Assembly: GCA_965221295.1 (NCBI GenBank)
Contig: OZ244879.1
Location: 1,674,001-1,738,000 of the forward strand
Length of the DNA: 64,000 nt
Direction of reading: 5' to 3'
From: Bin87 sp965221295
Lineage (GTDB): Bacteria; Chloroflexota; Dehalococcoidia; Lucifugimonadales; UBA3495
The first letter of the stretch is position 1; each line of letters starts with the position of its first letter. Positions 52,952 to 63,500 of the stretch are shown piece by piece. The position numbers and the translations under genes were made by a program. Under the pieces are notes generated by a model that did not search any database, had not been told where the DNA came from, and saw only the letters and a program-made list of their open reading frames with translations.

Positions 52952-55900
52952 CTAATTCGTCATGTGAATGTCCCGCCAGCGTCGGCTGCTGTTGTAACCC
53001 TCTCCCTCGGTGTTGATGAAGTTCACGTCCACGCACACGCTTTTCCCGGCGTCGAAGGCGCTGCTCGTGTTCCGGTCTATCGTCATCGTGTAGACGCCGT
53101 CGTCATCTACGGAGAGACTGGCGCGGCCATCGGAGCGGCCCAGCAGAACTCTGGAGCTGCCAAACCAACGGTGGCACGCGCTGCCCACCCGCGCGATGCG
53201 ATAGTGAACTGCGGCAACCGACGCGCTTCCGCCATCCCACTGCTCGAACTGTAGACGTATCTCCGAATCGGTCACTTCGGCGTCTCCGACCATGACCGGC
53301 TTGGCGTTCACCGGGTCCGAGGGCCGCTGCAACCCCAGCTCCCACGGCGTCGCGATGCCGTCGCCGTTCACGTCCAGAGACAGCGCCGAGTACTGGTCTT
53401 TGTCGCCCAGGTGCCACAGGTCGCGATCCCAGTAGGCGAAGAAGCCGGGATGCGTGGCGCGAGGCGTCTTCATGCCCTCGTCATCGACGTTGATGCCGCC
53501 GAACTCCCGCTGGTCGTATTCTCCGACGAAGTAGCTGTCATGCACCTCGCCTTCCTGCTGGCCTGTCAACGGCCCGTGGCCCTTGCTGCCGTCGCGCTTG
53601 GTCTCGCCCAAGGAGAAGCTCTTGCTGATGGTTCCAAAGTTGCGGCCCACCAACGCGCCCTTCTTCCAGTCGTCGGGGTCTACGGTCGCCACGCCATCGG
53701 CCCAACTGTCCCTGACTGTGGCGCCGGTATGGTTGAAGCCCACCAGACCGCCGCCAGCCTTGCTGCTCTTGACGTCGCCGCAATTGGACCAAGAGCGCTC
53801 CACAGTTCCCGTGTTTCCGCCAACCAGACCGCCAGCGGCGTTGCGTCCATGGATTTTGCAGATGTCACCCCACACGTAGGCCAAGCCCGACTCGCGCACG
53901 ATGCCGCGATTCAAGCCCACCAACGCGCCAGCGTTGTTCTCCTCGTTGTCATCGGGGTCGCCGCCGTAGGTGACCACCTCCGCGCTGTAGATGTATACCC
54001 CCTCGATGATGGAGTCAGGGCCGGTCTCGCCGAACAGCCCATAGTTGTCCGACGTATCGTCGTCCACGATGTACAAGTTCGAGATGGTGTGTCCATTGCC
54101 CTTGAACGTGGTGTTGAAGTGTTTGGATCGATCGCCGATCGTTCTCCACTCAATACTCTCAAGGTCAATATCGGCCGTCAGTTCGTAGCCTCGGCACAGG
54201 GCGCCCGCGCATGGGACGGAAGTCTCCTTCCCGCCGGTGAAACGCTCGTAGTACCAGTAGGCATAGTCATGCAACGGAATCCCGTCACCGTCCGGATCCC
54301 ATTTGATGCCCCACAACAGCGTCCGGTTGGACACCTCGATCAGTCCGTCGTTATCCGTGTCCAAGTCTATCTCGGGTATAGGCGCCGAGCGCGGTTGGGC
54401 GTCGAAGTCGGCCATAGATTTCAGGGCCGGATACTGGCTGCTGTCGCCAAAGTCCCACACCTTCCTGTTCCACGTTGCGTAGATGCCCGTTGCCGACGTG
54501 GGCGACTGCAACTCCGCCTGTGTCTTGCCAACGCCATCGTCGGACAGACCGTCGCCATCGTCGGAACTGACGGACCACGCGGTGGTCTGGGTATCCCAGT
54601 AGCTATCTACGATCCGGGACTGCGATATGCCCGTTTGTCCCACCAAGCCGCCAGCCCGGCGGAGGTCCTTCGCCTGCACCAAACCCGCGGCGAAGCTGTT
54701 GACGATCCGAGTGTGACTGGACTGGTTCACGTGCATGGACCCCACCAGCCCGCCGGCCCTGGTCCAGTCGCCCGTGGACGTGATCCGCACCAGCGAATAG
54801 CTATCCCGGATGGTGTCCTTGCCGCTGGGGTGGCCGCTGGCCTCGCCCACAAATCCGCCCACCGAGTCGTTGTTGCTGCCGACGGTGATCTTCCCGGTGG
54901 CGTAGCTGTTGGTGATGGCGGCGCGGGTGGTCAGACCGGCGAAGGCTCCCGCATCGCCGTTGGAAGTGATGTCCACGTCAGTCAGGGCCAGGTTTCGCGC
55001 CTCCGCGCCGTCGGTCAGCCGACTGAAGAGGCCGGATCGTCCCCGTTGGGCGCGGTTGATGAACAGGTTGTCGATGGCGTGGCCGTTGCCCTCCAGGATG
55101 CCGGAGTAGCTGCTGATGGGCGCCCAGCCGACGCCATCGTTCCAGTAGGCGTCGCCCGCGTCGTCCCGGCCGTTGCCGTTGGTGTCCAAGTCCAGGTCGC
55201 CGGTCAGTTCGTAGCCGACGCAACCGCTGACCGGGCAGCCCATCCCGTCGGCGCGGTTGGGGAAGGCCGCGCTGTAGGCCGCTTCGTGTTGAGCGGTGTC
55301 GATGATGCCGTCGCCATTGCGGTCAAGTCGCAGGGCGTCCAATTGGACCACGTTGTGAATCTCGATGAGACCATCGGCGTCCTTGTCGTAGTCCGTCCGC
55401 TGGTGGTCGAACTCGGCGTCCGTGGGCACACCGTCGCCGTCGATGTCGGCCTTGAGCGCCGGATACTGAGAGGAGGCGCCGAAGGCCCAGACGTCCTCCA
55501 GCCAGTAAGAGTAGATGCCAGTGGCCGAGGTGGGATCCTGTAGCTCCGCCGCGGACTTGGCGACGGCCCCATGAACATGAAAGCCGCTGGACCGGTACGT
55601 TGGTTTCCAGTATGAATTCGTTATCGAATCATTGCGGCTTCCGGCGGTGAACACATCATCAACCGATGATCCGGTCGAGTATGAGTTGGCTATGGTTCCG
55701 TCGTTGTGTCCCACGAATGTTCCTTGGGTATGAGAAAAAGTGTCCACCTCAAGGACGAAGCCGGTCGCGTAGGTGTTGGTAATCTCTCCGTCGTTGTCTC
55801 CGACCAAGCCACCCACGTAAGTATCTCCCTTGACATCGCCCGTGGCGTAGCTTGAGGCGATTGATCCCAAGTTGTCTCCGACCAAGCCGCCAACCTCTTT

Positions 55901-58900
55901 GTCTCCGAAGACCCTGGTCCAGTAACCCGAATCCGCTGCCTGGGCGTAGGTGTGCTTCAAGTCTCCAGAGCTAATGCCCGCCAGCACGCCGACTTCAAGC
56001 TGACCCGTCACACGGAACTTGTAGACGCCCAGGTTCCTGACTTTGGCGTCGATGCCGATTCCCCCGAAAAGCCCCACCGGACCGCCATCGTTGGGGCGGT
56101 CGATCAGAAGATGCCGGACTTCGTGGCCGTTGCCTTCCAGCGTGGCGTTGAACGGTTCATCGCCGTCGCCGATGGGCGCCCAGCCCTCCCCGCCGTTCCA
56201 GTAGGTGTCGCCGTCGTCGGGAATACCATTGCCGTCGGTATCGAGGTCCAAGTTGGCCATCAGCTCGTAGCCCAGACAGACCCGGTGGCAGCCCATGCTG
56301 GGTCCGCGGTCAACGAAGGCGCTGTCGTAATTGGCCTGATCGGCCTGATTGTGGGTTGTTCCGTCGCCGTTGAGGTCCCAGCGGATGGCGTTGAACTGCG
56401 CCAGGGTGGAAACCTCGATCAGCTGGTCGCGGTCGCGGTCGTAGTCCACGGTCCAAGCCGCCGTCTGCGGTCCGAACTCTGCGGCGGTGGCCACCCCGTC
56501 GCCGTCCATGTCGGCCTTCAGGATCGGGTATTCCTGGTGGCTGCCAAAGTCCCAGTACGCCGGGTCCCAATGGACATAGATGCCGGTGTTGGTGATGGGG
56601 CTTTGCAGCTCGGCCGTAGTCTTGCCCTCGCCGCCGCTGCTTCCGCTGACCTCGGCGGCTGCCACATCCCAGTAGGAGTTGTGAACGTCAAATACACCGT
56701 TTTTCAACCCCGAGTAATGACCTACCAGCCCGCCGTTTCCCCAGTACTTGCCCGAAGGGGACATGCGGGACCTGGCGTAGCTGTTGGAGATGGGGCTAGC
56801 GCTCCTCACGATCGCGTTGTTCTGCTTGCCTACCAGTCCCCCTGAATCCAGATGCCCAAAGACCCTGCCGGAAGCGTAGCTGTCAGTGATGGAGCTCCCT
56901 TGGATTTCGCCGACCAAGCCGCCTAGATCACGGCTGGGGAGTGGACCGAACACTGGGCTCTGGAAGTAGAGGCCCACGACATCGCCCGTGGCGTAGCTCC
57001 CAGTAATCGAGTTGCCGGCAGTCATGTACCCAACCAAACCCCCTACCCTGCTGGCGCCATACACGGCGCCGGTTGCGTAACTGCTGACGATCCCTGCGCC
57101 ATAGGAGCGCTCCACGATACCGACCAAGCCTCCAACGGTGGACACCGCTCTCACATCGCCGGTGGCGTAGCTGTAGGAAACGTCGCCGGCGCCGAGGACT
57201 CCCAACAATCCCCCAACCAGAGAGTCTCCGGCAACTTGGACGGATGTATTACTGCGACTGATGGAGGCCACACTCCCTTCCTGCACGCCAATCAAGCCGC
57301 CCACCAAGTCGGATCTACCTTCGGCGGTGACGGAACCGGAGACGCCGACACCAGAAATCTTGCCCCGGTTATGACCAGCAAGCGCCCCTACGGTCCTGCC
57401 AACGCTGTGGGCGTTGTCTACGGACCTGTCGGCAATGATGTCCGCATCGATCAACGACAGGTTGCGCACTTCACCGCCGACGGAAATCTTCCGCAACAAT
57501 CCAACGTAGGTGTCTCCACCCTTGCGGTCGTCGTTGATGTACAGGCGGGAGATGATGTGGCTGTTGCCCTCCAACACGCCGCCGAAGCTGCCCCCAATGG
57601 GCAGCCAGCCGCGGCCGCCGTTCCAGTACAAACCGCCGTGGTCGTTGGCGTCCACGTCGCCGTCTCCATCGCTGTCGAAGCTCAGATTGTTCCGAAGCTC
57701 GTAGCCGATGCAGCCGGGATCCGGGCAGCCCATGTTGCCGGGGGAGTCGGGAAAATCGGCGGCGGCAAAGTCGGCTTGGTACTTGGCCTTGTCCGGGTTC
57801 CCGTCGCCGTTCAGGTCCCACCGCAGGAGGTTGAACTGCGCCATGTTGTAGATTTCGATCAGGCCGTCGTCGTCCCGGTCATAGTCCGAGTTCTGGTTGC
57901 CGAACTCGTGCCAAGTGGCCGTACCGTCGCCGTCGGTGTCGTGGATCAAGGCGGGGTACTGTCCCGCGTCCCTGAAGCTCCAGTCGGTCGTGTCCCAGTG
58001 GGTGTAGATCCCCGTGGCCGATGTGGGCGACCACAGATCGCCGGCGCTCTTGCCGGAGCCGCAGCCGCTGCTCGCCTGGCCAGTGGCCTGCTTGTCCCAG
58101 TAACTGTCCTGACACGTGCCGTTTCCGGCGGCGGTCAGCCCACCCGAGCTGGTGGAGCCGGTAACCGCGCCGAAGGCGTAGCTCGTTTTGATCGAGCCGG
58201 AGTGGGAGCCAACCAATCCGCCCACCGAGGACGCGCCAGCCACGGAAGCGGCGCCGTAGCTGTCCTGCATTGTGCCAGAGTTCGACCCGGCCAGCGCGCC
58301 CACGTCATCGGAGCCGGTGACAGAGCCGGTTACGAAGGCGTTGCTGATCTGGCCGGCGTTGCTCCCCGCCAGCGCGCCCGTCCGGTTGTTTCCGGTCACT
58401 GTGGCGTTGTTCACCGCCAGCAATTTGATGGCGCTGTCGGTGGATGTGGCTCCGAACAGCCCCACGTCATTGGCGCTGGGGCGGTTGATAAGTAGGTTGT
58501 AGATGGTGTGGCCGTTGCCGTCGAGGGTGGCCGCGAACTGAGAGGTACTGTCGCCCAGTGGCTCCCAGCCCTTGCCGCCGTCCCAGTAGTCGCCGCCGTG
58601 ATTTTGAGCGTCCACATCGCCATCGCCGTCGCTATCGAAGTCCAGGTCGGCGGTCAGCTCATAACCCGTGCAGCCGGCGGCGGGACAGCCCATGCCGCTG
58701 GCGGGGAGAGGGTAGGCAGAAAAGTATCTGTTCAGGTCGCTGATGGGAACCGAGCCGTCGCCGTCCAGGTCGAGTCGGATGGCGTCCAGCTGGGCCAGGC
58801 TGGCGACCTCAATGAGGCCGTCGTCGTCGCGGTCGTGGTCCACCCGCTGGTCGCCGAACTCCTGCCAAGTGGCTGTGCCGTCGCCGTCCAGGTCCACCTT

Positions 58901-60148
58901 CAGGGCCGGATACTCGGCGCCATCGCCGAAATCCCACGTCGCTGCGGCCCAAGAGACGTAGATGCCGGTGGCCGAGGTGGGGGCGCGCATCTCGGCATAG
59001 GTCTGGCCCGTCCCGCAGAAGCTGGTGGATTGGCCGCTGGTCTCGGTATTCCAATAGCTTGCGGAACACGTTCCGCCGCCAAAGGTTCCAACAAGGCCGC
59101 CTGAATCATCGCCATCAGATACTGAGCCAGTGGAATAGCTGTTGGTTACTGAACCGTCGTTGCTGAATCCGACCAATCCGCCAACATTGGCGTTCGCCGC
59201 ATCTGTCTGGACAGAGCCAGTGGCGTAGCTGTTGAAAACAGGCCCGGAATTCTGCCCTATCAGTCCACCAGTATACGTACCGCCAGATACGGATGCAGTC
59301 GCATAACTGTTCCTAACTTCAGCTGTATGGAGAGTTCCTGACGTGAGTCCCCCGGCAAGGGCGGTCTCAGAGGTGGCGACAACTGTCCCAGCAGCAAAGC
59401 TTCCGTCAATTGCGCCTGCGTTATAGGTGACCAGTCCTCCAGCCCTGTCTCCTCCAACGACATTGGTGATGGCGTAGCTGTACTCAATGATCCCTGTTTG
59501 GCTAAGTGTACCGAGCAGTCCACCGGCCGAATCGTTCCCGACAACCGAACCGGTAACATAAGTGCGGCTTATCTTACCGTCGCTGTAGCTAGCCAGACTT
59601 CTCGCGTAGTTGGCTCTGACGTCAACGTCCCTCAAGCCCAGGTTCCTGATTTCTCCGTCAGCCGAAATACCATGCCACAGGCCTGATGATGATTCCGGCA
59701 TATTGAAAAACAGGTTGCTGATCAAGTGGCCATTGCCGTCGAAGGTCGCGCCGAATTCTCCATCAATGGGCGACCAGCCCTGGCCGCCGTTCCAGTAGGC
59801 GTCGCCGGCGTCGGCTCTGCCGTTGCCGTTGGTGTCGAAATCGAGGTCGGCGGTCAGTTCGTAGCCGCCGCAGCCGTCGCTGGGGCAGCCCATGCCGCTG
59901 ACGGCGTTGGGGAAGGCCGCCGCGTAACTTGCGCCGTCGGCTGATACGTCCACCGAGCCGTCGCCGTTCAGGTCCCAGCGGATGGCGTTGAGCTGGGCCA
60001 AGCTGGCGACTTCGATCAGGCCATCGTCGTCTACGTCGTAGTCGGTGGCGCCCTGCGCGGTCGCGTTGCCGGAGAAAATCACCCCGGCGGCGATTATCAC
60101 CAGAGTCGAAATGGCAAACCAGATGGAGAGGCGGCCAACGATGGTCAT
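52952..60148 (-). CDS. Giant secreted GLUG protein with six modules
   Basis: The 2398 residues start with a signal peptide (LSIWFAISTLVIIAAGVIFS, cleavage near NATAQ). Six tandem modules follow. Each opens with YD.D.DGLIEV..LAQLNAIRWD, goes on through MGCP..GC.GYELTADLDFD, TNGNG..DAGD.YWN and W.PIG, then a run of GLUG units (GGLVG, a turn, SYATG.V) and closes with W.FG...YPALK, a DGDG loop and EFG. Opening loops fit DxDxDG and the closing loop has D-x-D-x-D-G and E at position 12, like an EF-hand loop, so calcium probably holds modules together. The sixth module lacks the second MGCP pair but keeps other parts. The last 120 residues form a Cys-paired domain also found in the next gene. No anchor is present. 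Confidence 0.9.
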   Translation of the reverse strand: MTIVGRLSIWFAISTLVIIAAGVIFSGNATAQGATDYDVDDDGLIEVASLAQLNAIRWDLNGDGSVDVSADGASYAAAFPNAVSGMGCPSDGCGGYELTADLDFDTNGNGRADAGDAYWNGGQGWSPIDGEFGATFDGNGHLISNLFFNMPESSSGLWHGISADGEIRNLGLRDVDVRANYARSLASYSDGKISRTYVTGSVVGNDSAGGLLGTLSQTGIIEYSYAITNVVGGDRAGGLVTYNAGAIDGSFAAGTVVATSETALAGGLTSGTLHTAEVRNSYATASVSGGTYTGGLIGQNSGPVFNSYATGSVQTDAANANVGGLVGFSNDGSVTNSYSTGSVSDGDDSGGLVGTFGGGTCSASYWNTETSGQSTSFCGTGQTYAEMRAPTSATGIYVSWAAATWDFGDGAEYPALKVDLDGDGTATWQEFGDQRVDHDRDDDGLIEVASLAQLDAIRLDLDGDGSVPISDLNRYFSAYPLPASGMGCPAAGCTGYELTADLDFDSDGDGDVDAQNHGGDYWDGGKGWEPLGDSTSQFAATLDGNGHTIYNLLINRPSANDVGLFGATSTDSAIKLLAVNNATVTGNNRTGALAGSNAGQISNAFVTGSVTGSDDVGALAGSNSGTMQDSYGAASVAGASSVGGLVGSHSGSIKTSYAFGAVTGSTSSGGLTAAGNGTCQDSYWDKQATGQASSGCGSGKSAGDLWSPTSATGIYTHWDTTDWSFRDAGQYPALIHDTDGDGTATWHEFGNQNSDYDRDDDGLIEIYNMAQFNLLRWDLNGDGNPDKAKYQADFAAADFPDSPGNMGCPDPGCIGYELRNNLSFDSDGDGDVDANDHGGLYWNGGRGWLPIGGSFGGVLEGNSHIISRLYINDDRKGGDTYVGLLRKISVGGEVRNLSLIDADIIADRSVDNAHSVGRTVGALAGHNRGKISGVGVSGSVTAEGRSDLVGGLIGVQEGSVASISRSNTSVQVAGDSLVGGLLGVLGAGDVSYSYATGDVRAVSTVGGLVGIVERSYGAGIVSSYATGAVYGASRVGGLVGYMTAGNSITGSYATGDVVGLYFQSPVFGPLPSRDLGGLVGEIQGSSITDSYASGRVFGHLDSGGLVGKQNNAIVRSASPISNSYARSRMSPSGKYWGNGGLVGHYSGLKNGVFDVHNSYWDVAAAEVSGSSGGEGKTTAELQSPITNTGIYVHWDPAYWDFGSHQEYPILKADMDGDGVATAAEFGPQTAAWTVDYDRDRDQLIEVSTLAQFNAIRWDLNGDGTTHNQADQANYDSAFVDRGPSMGCHRVCLGYELMANLDLDTDGNGIPDDGDTYWNGGEGWAPIGDGDEPFNATLEGNGHEVRHLLIDRPNDGGPVGLFGGIGIDAKVRNLGVYKFRVTGQLEVGVLAGISSGDLKHTYAQAADSGYWTRVFGDKEVGGLVGDNLGSIASSYATGDVKGDTYVGGLVGDNDGEITNTYATGFVLEVDTFSHTQGTFVGHNDGTIANSYSTGSSVDDVFTAGSRNDSITNSYWKPTYRSSGFHVHGAVAKSAAELQDPTSATGIYSYWLEDVWAFGASSQYPALKADIDGDGVPTDAEFDHQRTDYDKDADGLIEIHNVVQLDALRLDRNGDGIIDTAQHEAAYSAAFPNRADGMGCPVSGCVGYELTGDLDLDTNGNGRDDAGDAYWNDGVGWAPISSYSGILEGNGHAIDNLFINRAQRGRSGLFSRLTDGAEARNLALTDVDITSNGDAGAFAGLTTRAAITNSYATGKITVGSNNDSVGGFVGEASGHPSGKDTIRDSYSLVRITSTGDWTRAGGLVGSMHVNQSSHTRIVNSFAAGLVQAKDLRRAGGLVGQTGISQSRIVDSYWDTQTTAWSVSSDDGDGLSDDGVGKTQAELQSPTSATGIYATWNRKVWDFGDSSQYPALKSMADFDAQPRSAPIPEIDLDTDNDGLIEVSNRTLLWGIKWDPDGDGIPLHDYAYWYYERFTGGKETSVPCAGALCRGYELTADIDLESIEWRTIGDRSKHFNTTFKGNGHTISNLYIVDDDTSDNYGLFGETGPDSIIEGVYIYSAEVVTYGGDPDDNEENNAGALVGLNRGIVRESGLAYVWGDICKIHGRNAAGGLVGGNTGTVERSWSNCGDVKSSKAGGGLVGFNHTGATVRDSWADGVATVDPDDWKKGALVGRNFGTISKSFSLGETKRDGSKGHGPLTGQQEGEVHDSYFVGEYDQREFGGINVDDEGMKTPRATHPGFFAYWDRDLWHLGDKDQYSALSLDVNGDGIATPWELGLQRPSDPVNAKPVMVGDAEVTDSEIRLQFEQWDGGSASVAAVHYRIARVGSACHRWFGSSRVLLGRSDGRASLSVDDDGVYTMTIDRNTSSAFDAGKSVCVDVNFINTEGEGYNSSRRWRDIHMTN

Positions 60149-60523
60149 GGGATTGGCTCCGATTGGTTGTTTAAAAATCCGGGCGCTGCGTACCCGCCGG
60201 AGGGGATACTATCGCAGGATGCGGGTTTCCGCAATCCAGCAGTTCCCTCGGCGAAGACGCCTGCCGGCAAACTTGGGACTGCCGGTCCTGGTTCATGGAT
60301 GACTAGCTGGTGATCTGGGCCAATTTGGGAAAGCGGCTCCAGCGCGCCTCCGCGCATCCCTCAGGAACAAGCGGCTTATGTGCTGCAAGCGCGACATCGC
60401 CGTTCCATTGACAGCAACGATCCACCGAGGCAAGGGTCAAGTTCTCACGACGCGCGGATCAGCGAAACGCAGAGGGACGGGATTGTCCCCCGCCCCCCTG
60501 ATGCCGAACGCCGAGCATCCAGT
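60149..60523. other. Intergenic region between two GLUG genes
   Basis: It holds the upstream region of the 2398-aa gene on the right-hand side and the stop of the next gene. I see no clear promoter or terminator. Confidence 0.5.
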
Positions 60524-63500
60524 CTAGTAGTCAGGCACGCCGACCTTGGTCCAGCGGCGCACCCGCTCCGTGCCGTCCTCGTTCCACGCCTGCACGTACA
60601 GGCAGTACGCACGATTCCCGGGGACGCCGGCATATGGAATCCAAATCTTCACCACCCCATCGTCGGCGTCCGAACCCCGCAACACTTCCTCGGGACCGAT
60701 GCCCTCATAAGAGTAGGCTGGGTTGTGGCAATTGTTCCCATGCTCATCCTTGAACGACTTGTAGAAACCGTCAATCTCGCTGAACTCGGCGTTCCCTGGA
60801 TTCAACGTCAACTCCATCTCAATGACGCTGTCCAGATACTTGGGCGGCGCCGAGAAGTGGAACGAGCTCACCGGCGTCATCGCCGGCATGTGGATGTCCC
60901 GCCAGCGTTGGCTGCTGCGGTATCCCTTCCCCTCCGTGTTCAGGAAGTTCACGTCCACGCATACGCGCCCCTGACTTTGGAAGGCTTCGTCGCTCAACCG
61001 GTCAATCTCCAGCGTGTACAGACCATCGTCAGTGACGGTCAATGTGGCACGTTCATCGGAGCGACCGAGCAACACCGTCGACGACCCAAACCACTTGGTG
61101 CAAGACCAGCCCCGGGCCGCGATGCGGTAGTGAACCGCCGCCAGCGCCGCCGTATTTCCATCCGGCGCGCGGAACTGCAGCGTCAGTTTCGTCCGCGTTA
61201 TCGCCGGATCGCCGACCTTCACCGGCTTGCCGTTCACCGAATCAGACGGCCGCTGCGGTCCCATCTCCCATGGCGTCGCGATTCCGTCGTGGTTGGCGTC
61301 CACCACCAACGCTGAGTAGGTGTTGCGATCCCCCAGGTGCCACAGCTGGCGATCCCAGTCCGCGAAGAACCCTGGATGCGACGCCCGTGGCGTCCGCATA
61401 TCCTCATCCTTCAGATGCTCGCCCCCGTACTTCTCGTCATAACCATGGCCCACGAAGTAACTGTCGGTCACCACGCCACCCTGCTGACCGGTCAGCGGGC
61501 CGTGGTACGTCTTGTCCCGCCTGGTCTGGCCCAGCGAGAAGCTCCTCTCCACCGTGCCGAAGTTGCGGCCAATGAGCGCGCCCTTCTTCCAGCCCTTGCG
61601 CTTGACGATCACCAAGCCGTCGGCCCAACTATCCCGCACGATGCCGCCAGGGTGGTTGAATCCAACCAGGCCCCCGCCAGCCTTCTTGCTGTTGATGTCA
61701 TCGCAGTTGGACCAGGACCGTTCCACGATGCCCTCGTTGCCGCCCACCAGACCGCCGGAGACGTTGCGACCGCTGATCTTGCAGATGTCTCCCCAGATGT
61801 AAGATAGGCCAGACTCCCGGACGATGCCGCGATTGAAGCCCACCAGCGCGCCAGCGCTATTCTGGCGGTTGTCGTCGTTGTTGCCGCCATAGGACTCCGC
61901 GTCGGCGCTGTAGATGTGCACGCCCTCGATGACGGAGCGATGCGTAGTCTCGCCGAAGAGACCGACGTTGTGGCCCACGGTACTCTTGACCTTGAGATGG
62001 CTGATGGTATGACCGTTGCCCCTGAAGGTGGCGTCCCACTTGCCGGAAGCCAGGTTGCCAATGGGCATCCACGATTCCTGATTCAGGTTGACGTCGGAGG
62101 TGAGTTCGTAGCCGTGGCATGGTACGCCCACGCAGATGACTGGCAGACCTGTGTGGCTGCCAACGAATGCGTCCATGTAGTCGTCCGCGTTGGATTCGGG
62201 CCGCCCGTCGCCGTTCAGGTCCCACCGGATGGCGTTGAGCTGGTCCCGATTCTCCACGTCGATCAAGCCATCCCGGTCCATGTCGACGTAGGAACGCTGA
62301 TGGCCGAACTCGTCCCACGTCGCGGTTCCGTCGCCGTTGAAGTCCACCTTCAGCGCCGGGTAATGGTTGTCGTCGCCAAAGTCCCACTGGCGGGAGTCCC
62401 AGCCATCGTAGATGCCCGTTGCCCCGGTTGGCGCAGTCAATTCTTCAGTGGTTTTTCCACTGCCGCAATCGCCGTCAGGCTGGCCGCTGGTCTGAGTGTC
62501 CCAATAGTTGCGGTGGCACGTCGCGTATCTCCAGGCTTCCCCGGCCAAGCCACCCGCCCCGTACCTTGCGTCCACCGGACCGATGGAGTAGGCGTTCAAC
62601 AACGTAGAATGGACGTTTTTTATGTATCCGGCCAACCCGCCGGCTCCGTACCTAAAGGCGGTAACCCGTCCGGTGGCGTAGGCGTCCTCAACACGACCGT
62701 AATCATGGATCACCCCGACCATTCCTCCCACGAAGTCGGCGCCGCTGGCGTAAACCCCCGCGTAGCTGCGGTGGATAAGTCGGGTGTTCACTCCCACCAA
62801 GCCTCCGACAGCATACCCTGGACTTCGCTCGCGAGGGAGGTGGCTGACTTCCTGGGCTCCAGCGGCGCGGCCAGTAGCGAAGGAATACCGGATTGTGGAA
62901 TCGCTGGAGCCGGCGATTATGCCTATTCTGCTCTTTCCAGTAACCCATGCATCTTCCAGGCCGATGTAAGAAATGAGTCCTCCATCCACATGCCCAAAGA
63001 GTCCCACGTTCCAGTCAGCCGGCCGGTTCACGTACAGGTTGCGAATGACATGACCATTGCCGCGCAAATTGGATCGGTAAGCTGGGCCGCTGTCTTCCCA
63101 GTCTCTGGTAAGGCCTCCGATGGGTTCCCATCCTTCGCCGTCGTTCCAGTAGTCGTCGCCGGCGTCGGCTTCGCCATTGCCGTTGGTGTCAAAGTCCAGG
63201 TCGGCAATCAGTTCATAGCCCTGGCACCCGCTGGCCGGACAGCCCATGCCGCCGACTGCGTTCCTGAAGGCTTCTTCATAACTGTGGCGGTCGTCCATTC
63301 CAACCGCCCCGTCGCCGTTCAGGTCCCAGCGGATGGCGTTGAGCTGTTCCAGGTTCGAAATCTCGATGTGGCCGTCGTCATCCGTGTCGTAGTCCACCAT
63401 ATGGGGCACACTGAGGAAGCGCAACCGTTCAGTCGGACCGCTGCCCCGGTAGTTGGCGGGGCTAATGTCTATGCAGTATTTGCTGCCAGGGTCAATGCCC

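Noticed and set aside
53411..55543. 710-codon open frame on the + strand opposite the GLUG protein
   Set aside because: Shadow of the repeated GLUG codons; no ribosome site or protein-like motif.
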